Source of the DNA: Pseudomonadota bacterium
Lineage (GTDB): Bacteria > Pseudomonadota > Alphaproteobacteria > Rhizobiales > Hyphomicrobiaceae
Assembly (NCBI GenBank): GCA_023423275.1
Contig: JAFAFW010000030.1
Location: forward strand, 1 to 46,839
DNA: 46,839 nucleotides
Reading direction: 5' to 3'
Numbering within the stretch: position 1 is the first letter of the stretch; every line of letters starts with the position of its first letter. The notes beneath the pieces are model-generated. The model saw nothing but the letters and a program-made list of their open reading frames with translations, ran no database searches and was not told the origin of the DNA. This document shows positions 8,728 to 15,716 of this stretch, one piece after another. The translations under genes were made by a program, and so were the position numbers.

Positions 8728-8758
8728 TGGTATGCCTAAAACATGATCTTGCATACCA
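8728..8758. promoter_or_regulatory. Candidate GntR operator in divergent promoter region
   Basis: A perfect 8-bp inverted repeat, TGGTATGC (8728-8735) and GCATACCA (8751-8758), is centred between the divergent aminotransferase and tctC genes. The same stretch also reads as a partial direct repeat of AT(C/G)ATCTTG. GGTAT/ATACC half sites are typical of FCD-type GntR regulators, and such a gene ends the tct operon. The assignment to that regulator is inference. Confidence 0.55.
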
Positions 8759-8830
8759 TAAAACTCCTGTCTAGGCTGACCGTCGCGTTAAGGCGAGGGT
8801 TTCATGGCAAGGCGAGGAGGAAACATCCCG

Positions 8831-9835
8831 ATGACCACATCAGCACGCGGACGCCGTCAATTTTTGAAAGGTGCCGCCGTTCTTTCAGCAGCGGCTGCCG
8901 CAATTATTCTGGCACCACTCGCAAGCTCCGCTCAAACTTTCCCGTCGGAACCGATCACGCTGGTGGTCAATTGGCCTGCCGGCGGCGGCATGGATCGGGC
9001 CGGACGGCTCGTTGCGGAATATGCAAAGAAGCGCGTCAACGTCCCCATCACCGTGATCAACGTCGATGGCGCGGGCGGGTCGACGGGCGTACGGCACACG
9101 GCCGAAGCAAAGCCCGATGGCTATACGGTCGGAATCCTGGGCGCCAGCATCGTTGCGAGCCAGTATGTCAACGCCAACGCCAATGCCATCGAGGATGTTG
9201 ATTACCTTGCGTTCTTCGGACCCGATCCGGCGGCCCTGGAAGTGCGCGCGGACACTGGCATCACGTCCGTCAAGGACTTCATCGAAAAGGCTAAGGCGGC
9301 CGCGGGTAGCATCAAGAACGGCAACGACGCTCCTGGTGGCGTCTCACACATTGCGGCAGCCCTTCTCGAAAAGCAGCTCGGGGTAAAGCTGACCAAAGTG
9401 CCGTACAAGGGCTACGCGCCGACGGTCGCCGCCGTCACCTCCGGCGAAGTGAACGCGGCAACCCTGCCCGTGCACCAGTTCGTCGATCAGCATAAGGTCG
9501 GCTCCGTCCGCATCCTCGCAGTGATGGCCGATCAGCGACACTTCATGACGCCGGACGTGCCGACGTTCAAGGAACTGGGCTTCCCGCTCATCGCAGGTGA
9601 CTGGCGCGCGATCTATCTTCCGAAAGGCGTTCCGGCCGATCGCAAGGCGTTCCTGGAGAAACTGTTCATGGACACCATGAATGATCCTGAATTCCAGGAA
9701 GCGGCAAAGAAGGTCGGCTTCGTCATCACGCCGAAGAACGGCGCCGCCACGCTTGAGTTCATCAAGGAGGACGATAAGAACCTCTATCCAATCCTCGACG
9801 AAGCGGGTCTCGTGAAGGTGCGCAAGCGCAGCTAA
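8831..9835 (+). CDS. TTT-family (Bug/TctC) periplasmic solute-binding protein
   Basis: This is the extracytoplasmic receptor of a tripartite tricarboxylate transporter. The N-terminus carries a twin-arginine signal, RRQFLKG, followed by an Ala-rich hydrophobic core and a cleavage-like ASSAQT. The mature part opens with FPSEPITLVVNWPAGGGMD, the Bug-family ligand-loop signature, then GAGGSTGVRHTAEAKPDGYT. The ATG at 8831 is preceded by AGGAGG at 8815-8820; an in-frame upstream ATG at 8804 is less likely. It is the first gene of a tctC-tctB-tctA-gntR unit. Tricarboxylates are only one of many known ligands, so the substrate here is open. Confidence 0.93.
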   Translation: MTTSARGRRQFLKGAAVLSAAAAAIILAPLASSAQTFPSEPITLVVNWPAGGGMDRAGRLVAEYAKKRVNVPITVINVDGAGGSTGVRHTAEAKPDGYTVGILGASIVASQYVNANANAIEDVDYLAFFGPDPAALEVRADTGITSVKDFIEKAKAAAGSIKNGNDAPGGVSHIAAALLEKQLGVKLTKVPYKGYAPTVAAVTSGEVNAATLPVHQFVDQHKVGSVRILAVMADQRHFMTPDVPTFKELGFPLIAGDWRAIYLPKGVPADRKAFLEKLFMDTMNDPEFQEAAKKVGFVITPKNGAATLEFIKEDDKNLYPILDEAGLVKVRKRS

Positions 9836-9857
9836 ACGAAAAATCAAATCCAAAAAG

Positions 9858-9887
9858 GCGGAGGTCCGGCAAAACCGCGGCCTCCGC
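9858..9887 (+). repeat. Intergenic hairpin between tctC and tctB
   Basis: GCGGAGG (9858-9864) pairs with CCTCCGC (9881-9887), with a partly paired interior. No T run follows. Such hairpins between a binding-protein gene and its permease genes often stabilise the upstream mRNA or partly stop transcription, keeping the receptor in excess; that role is inferred here. Confidence 0.5.
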
Positions 9888-9905
9888 TTAAACCAAGGGG
9901 TGGAG

Positions 9906-10424
9906 ATGGACCAGTCGGAGATCGAATTCGATCCGAAGACGGACCCGCGAAACCGGTTGGCCGCGGGAGCTTTTTTTGCGCTCTGGGCGGTCGCCGGCTG
10001 GTATTCCCTGCTGAACAATCCGCAGATTGCCGGCGTCGAATTCGGCGCGGATCCAGGCCCCGGACTGTTGCCTGCCATCGTGCTCACGATCATCAGCGGG
10101 GGAAGCCTGATCCTGGTGGGCGCCGGGCTTTACGGTCTGGGCCAGTTGCGCGCGCCGCCGATTGCCTGGATGCGGATCGCGCGCCAGCTGACGATGCCGC
10201 TGCTGCTGGCACTCAGTCTTGTGGGATATATCCCGCTGATCCACCGGGTCGGCTTTCTCCCCGCAAACACGGTGTTTGCGGCCGGATGGATGATGCTGCT
10301 GAGCCTCGATGAGTTGCGCCGGAACCCCATGAAGGGCGTGGTGCAGATCGCGCTTGGGACCCTGATCGGCGTCGGCCTCATCTACTACGTCTTCATCTAT
10401 TGGATCGGTGTCCCGCTGCGCTGA
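9906..10424 (+). CDS. TTT small membrane subunit TctB
   Basis: The 172-residue protein has four predicted membrane segments (about residues 20-40, 55-78, 95-115 and 140-162) and the TctB-like stretch FGADPGPGLLPAIVL. TctB is the poorly conserved small membrane partner of TctA. The start is set at the ATG at 9906, five bases after AAGGGG; a GTG at 9900 lies within that ribosome binding site. It is followed 33 bases later by tctA. The assignment depends partly on its position between tctC and tctA. Confidence 0.88.
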   Translation: MDQSEIEFDPKTDPRNRLAAGAFFALWAVAGWYSLLNNPQIAGVEFGADPGPGLLPAIVLTIISGGSLILVGAGLYGLGQLRAPPIAWMRIARQLTMPLLLALSLVGYIPLIHRVGFLPANTVFAAGWMMLLSLDELRRNPMKGVVQIALGTLIGVGLIYYVFIYWIGVPLR

Positions 10425-10457
10425 GCATTCAGCCTGGGATCGATAAAAGGCATCGCC

Positions 10458-11978
10458 ATGTTTACCGACTTTGCTGCACAGCTCGTGGGTGTGCTGTCCG
10501 ATCCGCATCTCATTCTGCTGAGCGTTCTGGGCGTGTTGCTCGGCATTGTTTTCGGCTGCCTTCCGGGCATCAGCTCCACGATGGCGCTGGCGATCCTGTT
10601 GCCGGTCACCTACGCGCTGACCCCGCAAGGCGCGATGGTGTTCCTGATGTCCGTGTTCGCCGCCACCGTCTACGGCGGTTCGATTTCGGCGATCATGATC
10701 AATATCCCGGGCACGCCAGGGGCGATCGTCACGCAGCTCGACGGCTACCCGATGGCCCGCAAGGGCAAAGCCGGCGAAGCGATGTTCTACTCGCTCTACG
10801 CCTCCACGATCGGCGGTTTCATCGGACTGGCGGTGTTGATGCTGGTGGCGCCGCTCGTCGCACAGGCTGCGATGCAATTCCGCAGCCCTGAATTCGCGAT
10901 GGCCACGGTACTGGGGCTGACGATGCTCGCCTATTCGACACCGGGCTCGACGTTCCGCGGCATTCTCAGTGGATGCATCGGGCTCCTGTGCGGCATGGTC
11001 GGCTTCGATGCGCTGACGGATGTGCCGCGCTTCACGTTCGGATCCGGTTCGCTGCTGAACGGCGTGGAGCTGGTGCCGGTGACGATCGGCCTTTTTGGCC
11101 TGGCCGAGGTGATGCGCAACATTGACGGCGCGTCGGCCATAGAACGGATATCGACGAACCTCGGCAAGCTATGGCCATCACGCGCGGCGATCCGCAGTGT
11201 CACGCCGTCAATTCTGCGCGGTTCAGCCATCGGTATCACGGTCGGCGCCATTCCGGCCGCCGGCTCCGCAATCGCCGTGGCGGTGTCCTATGCGCAGGAG
11301 CAGCGCCTGTCGAAGCGCTCCAAGGAATTCGGAACCGGCGTGCCCGAAGGCGTCACCGGTCCGGAGGCCGCCAATAATGCCTGCATCGGCGGCGCGCTGA
11401 TCCCGATGATGACGCTCGGCATTCCCGGCGACACCATGACCGCGGTGCTGATGGGTGCGCTCCTGATCCACGGCCTGCGGCCTGGCCCGCTGCTGTTCGC
11501 GGAGCATTCCGAATTCGTCGCCGCCGTCTATGTCTCGTTGTTCATCGGCACATTTCTGACGTTCGTTTTCGGCATGGTTCTGATGCGCCAGTTCGTCCGC
11601 CTTCTGCAGGCGCCGAGCTACATCCTCCTCGTCATCATCACGTTGCTGTGCATCGTCGGGTCCTTCGCGATCCGCAACAACATGACCGACGTTTACGTCA
11701 TGATCGCTTTCGGTGTGATCGGTTACGTCATGGCCGCGCTTGCGATCCCCGTGGCGCCGCTTGCGTTCGGCCTCATCCTCGGACCGTTGCTGGAGGAAAA
11801 CTTGCGCCGCTCACTGGTTGTCAGTGATGGGAGCTGGATGATCTTCATCGAGCGGCCGCTGGCGCTGATAATGCTCTTGCTTTCCGTGGCGGCCCTTGCG
11901 TATCCGATGATTGCGCCGATCCTTCGCAGGAAACTCGCCGGGCGCACAGGGGAGCAACCCAAGCAGTCCGCCTCATGA
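10458..11978 (+). CDS. TTT large membrane subunit TctA
   Basis: This 506-residue, roughly 12-segment membrane protein is the sodium- or proton-coupled channel of the transporter. It has the family motif GCLPGISSTMALAILLPVTY near residue 30 and IMINIPGTPGA near residue 75. The second repeat of the first motif reads GAIPAAGSAIA instead of the more usual GxxPGxG. GPEAANNACIGGALIPMMTLGIPG near residue 300 is the most conserved TctA segment. The ATG at 10458 follows AAAAGG by seven bases. Its stop overlaps the start of the GntR gene (ATGA), which implies translational coupling. Confidence 0.95.
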   Translation: MFTDFAAQLVGVLSDPHLILLSVLGVLLGIVFGCLPGISSTMALAILLPVTYALTPQGAMVFLMSVFAATVYGGSISAIMINIPGTPGAIVTQLDGYPMARKGKAGEAMFYSLYASTIGGFIGLAVLMLVAPLVAQAAMQFRSPEFAMATVLGLTMLAYSTPGSTFRGILSGCIGLLCGMVGFDALTDVPRFTFGSGSLLNGVELVPVTIGLFGLAEVMRNIDGASAIERISTNLGKLWPSRAAIRSVTPSILRGSAIGITVGAIPAAGSAIAVAVSYAQEQRLSKRSKEFGTGVPEGVTGPEAANNACIGGALIPMMTLGIPGDTMTAVLMGALLIHGLRPGPLLFAEHSEFVAAVYVSLFIGTFLTFVFGMVLMRQFVRLLQAPSYILLVIITLLCIVGSFAIRNNMTDVYVMIAFGVIGYVMAALAIPVAPLAFGLILGPLLEENLRRSLVVSDGSWMIFIERPLALIMLLLSVAALAYPMIAPILRRKLAGRTGEQPKQSAS

Positions 11979-12643
11979 CGACAACAGCACCAGCCTCCCA
12001 TGCGCACGAAGTCGCGCGCCGACTGGAGGACGAGATCCTGAAAGGCGTACGCATGCCAGGCGAACGCCTGGACGAGCGCTCATTGGCCGAGCATTTCGGG
12101 GTGTCGCGCACGCCGGTGCGGGAAGCCCTGCAGTGGCTCGCCGCCAACGGCTTGGTGACGTTGCGTGGACGGCAGGGCGCAAGCGTCGCGGAGCTATCCG
12201 TTCCCGATCTGCTGGACGCGTTCTACGTGATCGCCGAGCTGGAAGGTATGGCAGCGCGGCAGGCCGCCCGCCGGATTCGTCGCGAACACCACGGCCGGCT
12301 CGAGGAGAGCCATCGCGCCTGCGCGGCGATGGTCGAGGCCAAGGATCATGAAGGGTTCTATCGGGAGAACCTGCAGTTCCATGACATCATCATGGAGAGC
12401 TGCCAGAATCGCGTCCTGCAGGATCAGATCCGATCCGTTCGCGCCCTGACCGGGCCGTATCGCCTCTACGTCACGTTCCAGCCCGGACGGATGGAGGCCT
12501 CGATCCCCGAGCATGGCGCGATCATGCAGGCGATCTTCACCGGGCAAGGGGAGGAGGCCTGCAACCTGATGCGGCGGCACGTGAACCTTCTGGGCGAAGG
12601 TCTAAGCGACCTGCTGCACCTGCTTCCGGCACTGCGGCGGTAA
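11975..12643 (+). CDS. GntR-family regulator, FCD (FadR-like) subgroup
   Basis: The 222-residue protein has an N-terminal winged helix-turn-helix (about residues 8-75, containing GERLDERSLAEHFGVSRTPVREAL) and an all-helical C-terminal FCD ligand domain with metal-ligand-like residues such as Asp and His in FHDIIMES and later histidines. FCD regulators usually repress transport and catabolic genes and release DNA when a small carboxylate binds. It overlaps the tctA stop by four bases and probably controls the divergent promoter region near 8.7 kb, where a GGTATGC inverted repeat lies. The effector is unknown but may be the transported compound. Confidence 0.92.
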   Translation: MTTTAPASHAHEVARRLEDEILKGVRMPGERLDERSLAEHFGVSRTPVREALQWLAANGLVTLRGRQGASVAELSVPDLLDAFYVIAELEGMAARQAARRIRREHHGRLEESHRACAAMVEAKDHEGFYRENLQFHDIIMESCQNRVLQDQIRSVRALTGPYRLYVTFQPGRMEASIPEHGAIMQAIFTGQGEEACNLMRRHVNLLGEGLSDLLHLLPALRR

Positions 12644-12664
12644 ATCCTGATCGTACGCACGCGC

Positions 12665-13798
12665 TTATGCCGTGCCAGCCCGAAGGAGTTGAACGTTGGC
12701 TTGTAGCGGAGCGCCAAGTTCACGAATACGTGCAAGGAAAACACTACGCAACGGTCCGTCAATCTCGCTGATATTGTTCGTCACGATCTCCCCAATCGGC
12801 GCCGGAAAGACAAACTTATCGTAGCCATTCCCGCCCTCGATAAAATCGAAGAGACGGCCCTTTCGGACGTTCTGATAGAACACGACGAACTTCCCGATAT
12901 AGTCTCGGTGCTGCACCTGCTCGATCGCAGCGAAGTGGTGTTCGTCGGAGACCAAAAAGGCGAGGCGTCGGCATACGTAACGATACACGGCCAACTCCCG
13001 ATCGGTCGTTACGATGCGAGCATCTCCCGGTCCCGAAACTTCGGACGGTGAGTCTGAGGGGACGCGAGCAGCCTTGAGATGCTCGATTACGGGTCGCACG
13101 ATCGCTTCGTGATACGCAATCTGAACAAGGGACTGGTAGCGCTCCAGTATCGAATTTCGCCTCAGATTACGCAGGCCGACCTTCTGGAGGACTAGGCGAC
13201 AAAACTCCTCCGAGGGTTGACGCACTTCCTCAACAAGCACGGCGCTCAGGCGTCGTTGCACCAGCTTGATCGAGGCCAAGTCAGCAATCGCAGACGGATC
13301 AAACCGAGCGTTCGTAATACTGCTCAACGCATCTAGCTGCTCAACCAGCAACCGGTCGCCAGCGACACAGGTCATATCGATGGACAAAAAAGGCTCATCG
13401 TCCATGACATTGGGCTCGTCACAGTCGACGAAAAATTCAAACTGAAGACCGTTCGTCAGGATTGCCAGGCGGACAGTCGGCAGCGCACCGAAATAAGCAC
13501 GAAGCTGTCCGCGGTTGCTGGCAAGATCCGCGCCCGCTCTTTTGCACTCGATGGCGATGATCGGTTGTCCGTCGCGCATGATGGCGAAATCAACTCGGTC
13601 TGACCGATCGGCGCGAAAATCCGCTGCGTACTCAGGCTGGACCTCATAAGGGTCCGTGGCGTCATAGCCGAGCGCATCAAGGACAGGTAAGACCAAATAG
13701 AGCTTGGTGCTTTCCTCGTTCTTGCAGACCGGAGCAATCGCGACGGCGCGCTCTGCGAGAATAGATAAAGCGGCGCGTAGCTCCGCGTGTGCATTCAT
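12665..13798 (-). CDS. Stand-alone HsdR_N-type (PD-(D/E)xK) nuclease-like protein
   Basis: From the ATG at 13798 (GGAG seven bases upstream) the product has 377 residues. The N-terminal ~140 resemble the nuclease domain of type I restriction subunit R: Glu28/29 in KNEESTKLYL, Asp70 in VDFAIMRDG, Glu84 and Lys86 in IAIECKRAG, and Gln98 in the NRGQLRAYF motif. There is no helicase domain, so it is not a full HsdR. The C-terminal ~230 residues are not recognised. No methylase or specificity gene is adjacent. One 60-base sample from it (12841-12900) counts 28 G+C, against 40 in a sample of tctA (11041-11100), which points to transfer. It may be a defence or DNA-processing protein; role unknown. 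Confidence 0.72.
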   Translation of the reverse strand: MNAHAELRAALSILAERAVAIAPVCKNEESTKLYLVLPVLDALGYDATDPYEVQPEYAADFRADRSDRVDFAIMRDGQPIIAIECKRAGADLASNRGQLRAYFGALPTVRLAILTNGLQFEFFVDCDEPNVMDDEPFLSIDMTCVAGDRLLVEQLDALSSITNARFDPSAIADLASIKLVQRRLSAVLVEEVRQPSEEFCRLVLQKVGLRNLRRNSILERYQSLVQIAYHEAIVRPVIEHLKAARVPSDSPSEVSGPGDARIVTTDRELAVYRYVCRRLAFLVSDEHHFAAIEQVQHRDYIGKFVVFYQNVRKGRLFDFIEGGNGYDKFVFPAPIGEIVTNNISEIDGPLRSVFLARIRELGAPLQANVQLLRAGTA

Positions 13799-14125
13799 TC
13801 TGACACTCCGCATCTGGACTGGAGCGAATCGCGCCTCTACTACAGCATACTGACGAAATATCGCATCGAGGGAACGTCAGTCGTCCACTGTTACGAGCAG
13901 AACGGACAACGCGGTAAATCGAGGAACGCTACTGGTTTGCGCCGACTAACCATCCCTACAGTACGGGCGGAAGCGAATGTGCCTGGCGTTTTTCGTATGG
14001 GGATGACCACTTTTACACGACCAGCCCCCGAGAGCCAAGCGTGAGCGATCAAGGAACTCGAGTTATCTCGAAGTGCAGGAAACGCCCCGACTCCGGCTCC
14101 TGGTTGCCAATCGTCGCGCCAAAAG
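13799..14125. other. Gene-poor stretch between nuclease-like gene and tRNA terminator
   Basis: I see no convincing gene here. An 85-codon open frame on the plus strand (13787-14044) has no recognisable motif and no good ribosome binding site. The stretch is less GC-rich than the backbone and may be the edge of an acquired segment. It probably contains the promoter of the leftward nuclease-like gene, but no clear sigma70 hexamers were found. Confidence 0.5.
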
Positions 14126-14157
14126 CAAGAAAGCCCGGCCAGGGCCGGGCTTTCTTG
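14126..14157. terminator. Strong hairpin terminator downstream of tRNA-fMet
   Basis: A perfect 15-bp stem (CAAGAAAGCCCGGCC with its complement) closes around two formal loop bases. On the minus strand it ends in TTTCTTGCTTTT, so it should terminate the leftward initiator tRNA transcript; on the plus strand it ends in TTTCTTG. It separates the tRNA from the nuclease-like gene. Confidence 0.85.
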
Positions 14158-14183
14158 AGTGATCGAATTGTCGATCAGAACGT

Positions 14184-14260
<77 letters not shown>

Positions 14261-14308
14261 TCACCAAACCGGTTGTCAGCGTGCCGAACGTGTCAGCGCC
14301 TGACGGGA

Positions 14309-14390
14309 AAAGCCGCCCGAGGGGCGGCTTTCATGACGGCTGTATAGCACAAGGCACGCAAATGAAAACCCCACATCGTTGCTTGGGGTT
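14309..14390 (-). other. Two tandem hairpins of unknown role upstream of tRNA-fMet
   Basis: The 302-base gap between the tRNA and the 3-hydroxybutyrate dehydrogenase gene holds no recognisable gene. It does contain two stem-loops: a 10-bp stem around GAG at 14309-14331 (AAAGCCGCCC and its complement), and a 7-bp stem (AACCCCA/TGGGGTT) with a 10-base loop at 14367-14390. On the minus strand each ends in a short T run (TTTTCCCG and TTTTCATTT). They look like terminators of a leftward transcript that would begin upstream, possibly a small RNA. Confidence 0.45.
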
Positions 14391-14562
14391 CGATTATTTT
14401 GCTGCGGCCAAATTACACCCTTCAATCGCCCTTCCGTCCCGTGAACGACGAGCCTCTGGGGGTAGGGCCGGCAGTGTCCGAGCATGATCTTCCATTCGGT
14501 CCGGCTTGCCTTGGCGCTATTGCCACCGCTACCGTCAGGCATCCATACCGAACGGAGACACC

Positions 14563-15345
14563 ATGCTTCAGATCAAGGGCAAGACGGCTCTCATCACCGG
14601 ATCCACATCCGGGATCGGGCTTGGCATCGCGCACGCGCTGGCTGAAGCGGGCGCCAACATCGTCATGAACGGCCTCGGCGATGAGAAGGACAACGCAGAC
14701 GCCATCAAGGCGGTATCCGCGCATGGCACGCGCGTGATCTTCGATCCGGCGAACATGCTGCGCCACAACCAGATCACCGAGATGGTCAGCAAGGCTGAAA
14801 AGGAGTTCAGCCAGCTCGACATTCTGGTCAACAACGCGGGCATACAACACGTCGCTCCTGTGGACGAGTTTCCGATCGAGAAGTGGGACGCAATCATCGC
14901 CATCAATCTCTCGTCGGCGTTCCACGCGATTCGGGCCGCAGTGCCCGGGATGAAGCGCCGGCGCTGGGGGCGGATCATCAACATCTGCTCGGCGCATTCG
15001 CTGGTCGCCTCGCCGAACAAGTCGGCCTACGTCGCCGCCAAGCATGGATTAGCCGGCCTGACTCAAACGGTGGCCCTGGAGCTCGCGCAAGAGGGCGTGA
15101 CCGTCAACGCCATTTCGCCGGGCTTTGTCTGGACACCGCTGGTGGAAAAGCAAATCCCGGATCTCGCTCGGACACAGAACATCACGGAAGACGCTGCGCA
15201 GGCCCAGATCTTATCCAAGCAGCCGACGCGACAGTTCGTCACCACCGAGCAGATCGGCGCGCTGGCGACTTTTCTGGCGAGCGAGGCAGCGGCGTCGATC
15301 ACTGGCGCCAATTACTCGATCGATGGTGGATGGACTGCGGAATAA
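14563..15345 (+). CDS. bdhA: 3-hydroxybutyrate dehydrogenase
   Basis: This 260-residue SDR interconverts D-3-hydroxybutyrate and acetoacetate with NAD, a late step in polyhydroxybutyrate use. It has the cofactor motif TGSTSGIG (12-19), NNAG (90-93) and an intact catalytic set Ser143, Tyr156, Lys160 (AYVAAKHG). BdhA-type features include ICSAHSLVASPNKSAY and the C-terminal QPTRQFVTTEQIGALATFLASEAA. The ATG at 14563 follows GGAG by five bases; the frame is open upstream to 14506 without homology. A hairpin terminator follows directly. It is transcribed alone. Confidence 0.92.
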   Translation: MLQIKGKTALITGSTSGIGLGIAHALAEAGANIVMNGLGDEKDNADAIKAVSAHGTRVIFDPANMLRHNQITEMVSKAEKEFSQLDILVNNAGIQHVAPVDEFPIEKWDAIIAINLSSAFHAIRAAVPGMKRRRWGRIINICSAHSLVASPNKSAYVAAKHGLAGLTQTVALELAQEGVTVNAISPGFVWTPLVEKQIPDLARTQNITEDAAQAQILSKQPTRQFVTTEQIGALATFLASEAAASITGANYSIDGGWTAE

Positions 15346-15349
15346 AAAA

Positions 15350-15369
15350 AGGGGGCCTGTTCGCCCCCT
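15350..15369. terminator. Hairpin terminator shared by bdhA and the small membrane protein gene
   Basis: AGGGGGC pairs with GCCCCCT across a six-base loop. On the minus strand the stem is followed by TTTTTTATT, a strong intrinsic terminator for the leftward 51-codon gene; on the plus strand it is followed by GGCTATTTCTT and may also end bdhA. Confidence 0.8.
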
Positions 15370-15371
15370 GG

Positions 15372-15527
15372 CTATTTCTTCGGGGTGACGAGGGCGAGCG
15401 GCTGAGCCGACCTGGTTTCGTCATCCCCGCTGGTCAACGTTGCGATCAGAGCGGCGATCGCCGCCAAGGTGATGGCGACTGCAATAACCACCTCGCGGGA
15501 ACGATATTTGAGTCGATCAAATGCCAT
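15372..15527 (-). CDS. Small single-span membrane protein, 51 residues
   Basis: A short open frame on the minus strand starts MAFDRLKYRSREV and ends LVTPKK before a TAG. Residues 12-32 (EVVIAVAITLAAIAALIATLT) form one clear membrane helix, flanked by basic residues before and an acidic, polar tail after, which suggests an inner-membrane protein with a cytoplasmic N-terminus. Its stop lies three bases before a hairpin with a T6 run on this strand, supporting a real transcript. A possible promoter (TTGAGG, 16 bases, TGAGAT) lies near 15550-15572. I do not recognise a family, and the ribosome binding site is weak. Confidence 0.55.
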   Translation of the reverse strand: MAFDRLKYRSREVVIAVAITLAAIAALIATLTSGDDETRSAQPLALVTPKK

Positions 15528-15716
15528 CTGGGACCATTGCTAAAATCTCAGGTCTGTTGGATGGAACCTCAAATTCCGGAGGGGCGCCAGGGCTTGTTCT
15601 GCCGCGCGACAGAAGAACACATGAGTTCTCCCAAGATATGTTCACCTCTGGCAGAAGCATTGACTGGACAGTCTGGAGTTAGATTTATTTTAGACTTGAA
15701 CGGCGGTGTATTTCCT

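Noticed and set aside
13787..14044. An 85-codon plus-strand frame beside the nuclease-like gene
   Set aside because: No ribosome binding site, no motif, and it overlaps the start of the nuclease-like gene. An antitoxin or partner gene was considered but cannot be supported.
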